Under the pieces are notes generated by a model. That model was not told the origin of the DNA. It was given only the letters and a program-made list of their open reading frames with translations, and did not search any database. A DNA stretch of 7,295 nt from Chitinophagaceae bacterium (GTDB lineage Bacteria > Bacteroidota > Bacteroidia > Chitinophagales > Chitinophagaceae). The DNA lies in contig JAGOUF010000108.1 in NCBI GenBank assembly GCA_018061385.1, forward strand, positions 1 to 7,295. The letters are read 5' to 3'. Below, piece by piece: positions 6,403 to 7,295 of this stretch. Each line of letters begins with the position of its first letter. Positions within the stretch are counted from its first letter, which is position 1. The translations under genes and the position numbers were made by a program.

Positions 6403-7295
6403 ATTTCTGTTTCAATGGTTAGATGAACAATAAACTCTTGCTGATTTTCTTCAACAAACAAAGTATGTTTATTTGGATAAGACAATGCCAATCTTCTCTT
6501 AACATTGTTAATACCAATACCCGTTGTATCCATATTATTTTCTTTATGAACAATGGTATTTTTTACATGTAGTGTAATAGATTTTTCTTCTGCTAAAAGT
6601 TCAATTTCAATTTTGGAATTTTCTTTTGTGCTCACTCCATATTTAAAAGCATTTTCTATAAAGGGAATAAAAAGAAGAGGTGCTACACTTTTGTCATGTA
6701 GATTGCCATTTACATTCAATTGTACATTTACTTTATCTGTTAATCGCACCAATTGTAAGTCGATATAATTTTTAATAAACTCTACTTCATTCTCTAAAGG
6801 CACTTGATCTGTTTGCGTTTCCGTAAGGATATAACGCATTATAGAAGATAATTTGAGTATGGCTTTGGGCGTTTTATCGCTTTGAACAACTGCTAAAGAA
6901 TAAATATTGTTGAGTGTGTTAAAAAAGAAATGCGGATTAACCTGTGTTTTTAAAAAGGATAATTCGGTACTTATTTTTTCGTGTTCAATTTTTTCTTTTG
7001 TGTGTTCTGCTAACAACCATTTTTCAATTACAGTAGCACAAATACCAATTGTAAATACCAATAAAAAAACTAAAAATGAACCCGGGAAATATCTGAAAGT
7101 TCCATTACTTGGTTTTCGTTTTAATTCTCTAGATTCTTTTTTAGAAAAAGTAGTATCCGCCGACATTTTATTGGCTTTTTGTTTAAAGCCTTGCCTCATT
7201 TCGGCTTGTATAGTTTCGGCATTGGTGCCATTAATTGCAAATGTAATTTCTCTTGGCAAATAAATAAATGCTGCGAATGATACACTTACAAATAC
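6399..7295 (-). CDS. LytS-like sensor histidine kinase, N-terminus cut by the window edge
   Basis: This is the membrane sensor kinase paired with the LytTR regulator. The frame stays open from the stop at 6399-6401 to position 7295, giving 298 visible residues. A TTG at 7257-7259 could be misread as a start, but the 12 codons before it encode VFVSVSFAAFIY, the end of a membrane segment, so the true start lies outside. Numbering from the edge, a basic loop of about 55 residues (14-70) leads to the last TM at about 71-91. A short coiled linker follows. The His_kinase domain QVNPHFFFNTLNN has phospho-acceptor H122 (codon 6930-6932). The HATPase_c domain shows the N-box PFIENAFKYG at 211-220 and the G-box TGIGINNVKRRL at 258-269. 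It should autophosphorylate and pass phosphate to D54 of the neighbour. The stimulus is unknown. Confidence 0.93.
   Translation of the reverse strand, partial: VFVSVSFAAFIYLPREITFAINGTNAETIQAEMRQGFKQKANKMSADTTFSKKESRELKRKPSNGTFRYFPGSFLVFLLVFTIGICATVIEKWLLAEHTKEKIEHEKISTELSFLKTQVNPHFFFNTLNNIYSLAVVQSDKTPKAILKLSSIMRYILTETQTDQVPLENEVEFIKNYIDLQLVRLTDKVNVQLNVNGNLHDKSVAPLLFIPFIENAFKYGVSTKENSKIEIELLAEEKSITLHVKNTIVHKENNMDTTGIGINNVKRRLALSYPNKHTLFVEENQQEFIVHLTIETEI

Noticed and set aside
6907..7263. 118-codon plus-strand open frame opposite the sensor kinase.
   Set aside because: It covers the reverse complement of the kinase TM, H-box and linker region, whose minus-strand frame is unmistakable.

Overview
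The window is AT-rich (roughly one third G+C by eye). It carries seven protein-coding genes, six complete and one cut by the right edge. Several traits point to a member of the Bacteroidota, probably near the Chitinophagaceae: almost no Shine-Dalgarno sequences, A/T-rich leaders, a LytS-type histidine kinase paired with a LytTR response regulator in an ATGA overlap, and an ExuT-like transporter with an enlarged extracytoplasmic loop. The taxonomic call is inference from gene style; no rRNA or other marker gene is present. I saw no tRNA, rRNA, CRISPR array, insertion sequence, integrase or phage gene.

Layout, left to right. Positions 1-140 are a leader or intergenic region. A two-TM potassium channel fused to an RCK/TrkA domain follows on the plus strand (141-1160, TTG start). 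Next, still on the plus strand, comes a hexuronate-type MFS transporter (1276-2850), a clear intrinsic terminator (2869-2913), and a 2-keto-3-deoxygluconate kinase (2945-3958). The kinase meets, tail to tail with only 3 bp between the stop codons, a minus-strand six-TM protein resembling the uncharacterised DUF6498 family (3962-4633). A 99-bp divergent intergenic region with a centred inverted repeat separates that gene from a plus-strand isoaspartyl peptidase/type III asparaginase (4733-5677). This gene converges on a minus-strand two-component operon: a LytTR response regulator (5707-6402) preceded by its LytS-like sensor kinase (6399 to beyond 7295).

How the genes fit together. The transporter and the kinase form a plausible fragment of a uronate (pectin or alginate breakdown) pathway: import of the sugar acid, then phosphorylation of KDG to KDPG. 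The KDPG aldolase and the uronate isomerase and reductases are not in the window. The kinase/regulator pair is a self-contained signalling operon with no evident target next to it. The channel, the membrane protein and the isoaspartyl peptidase look like independent housekeeping genes.

I found no convincing novel multi-gene system. The points most worth a second look are the symmetric inverted repeat between the DUF6498-like gene and the peptidase, the terminator separating transporter from kinase, the repeat-bearing insert in the transporter, and the strongly basic loop of the sensor kinase, whose real N-terminus lies outside the window.
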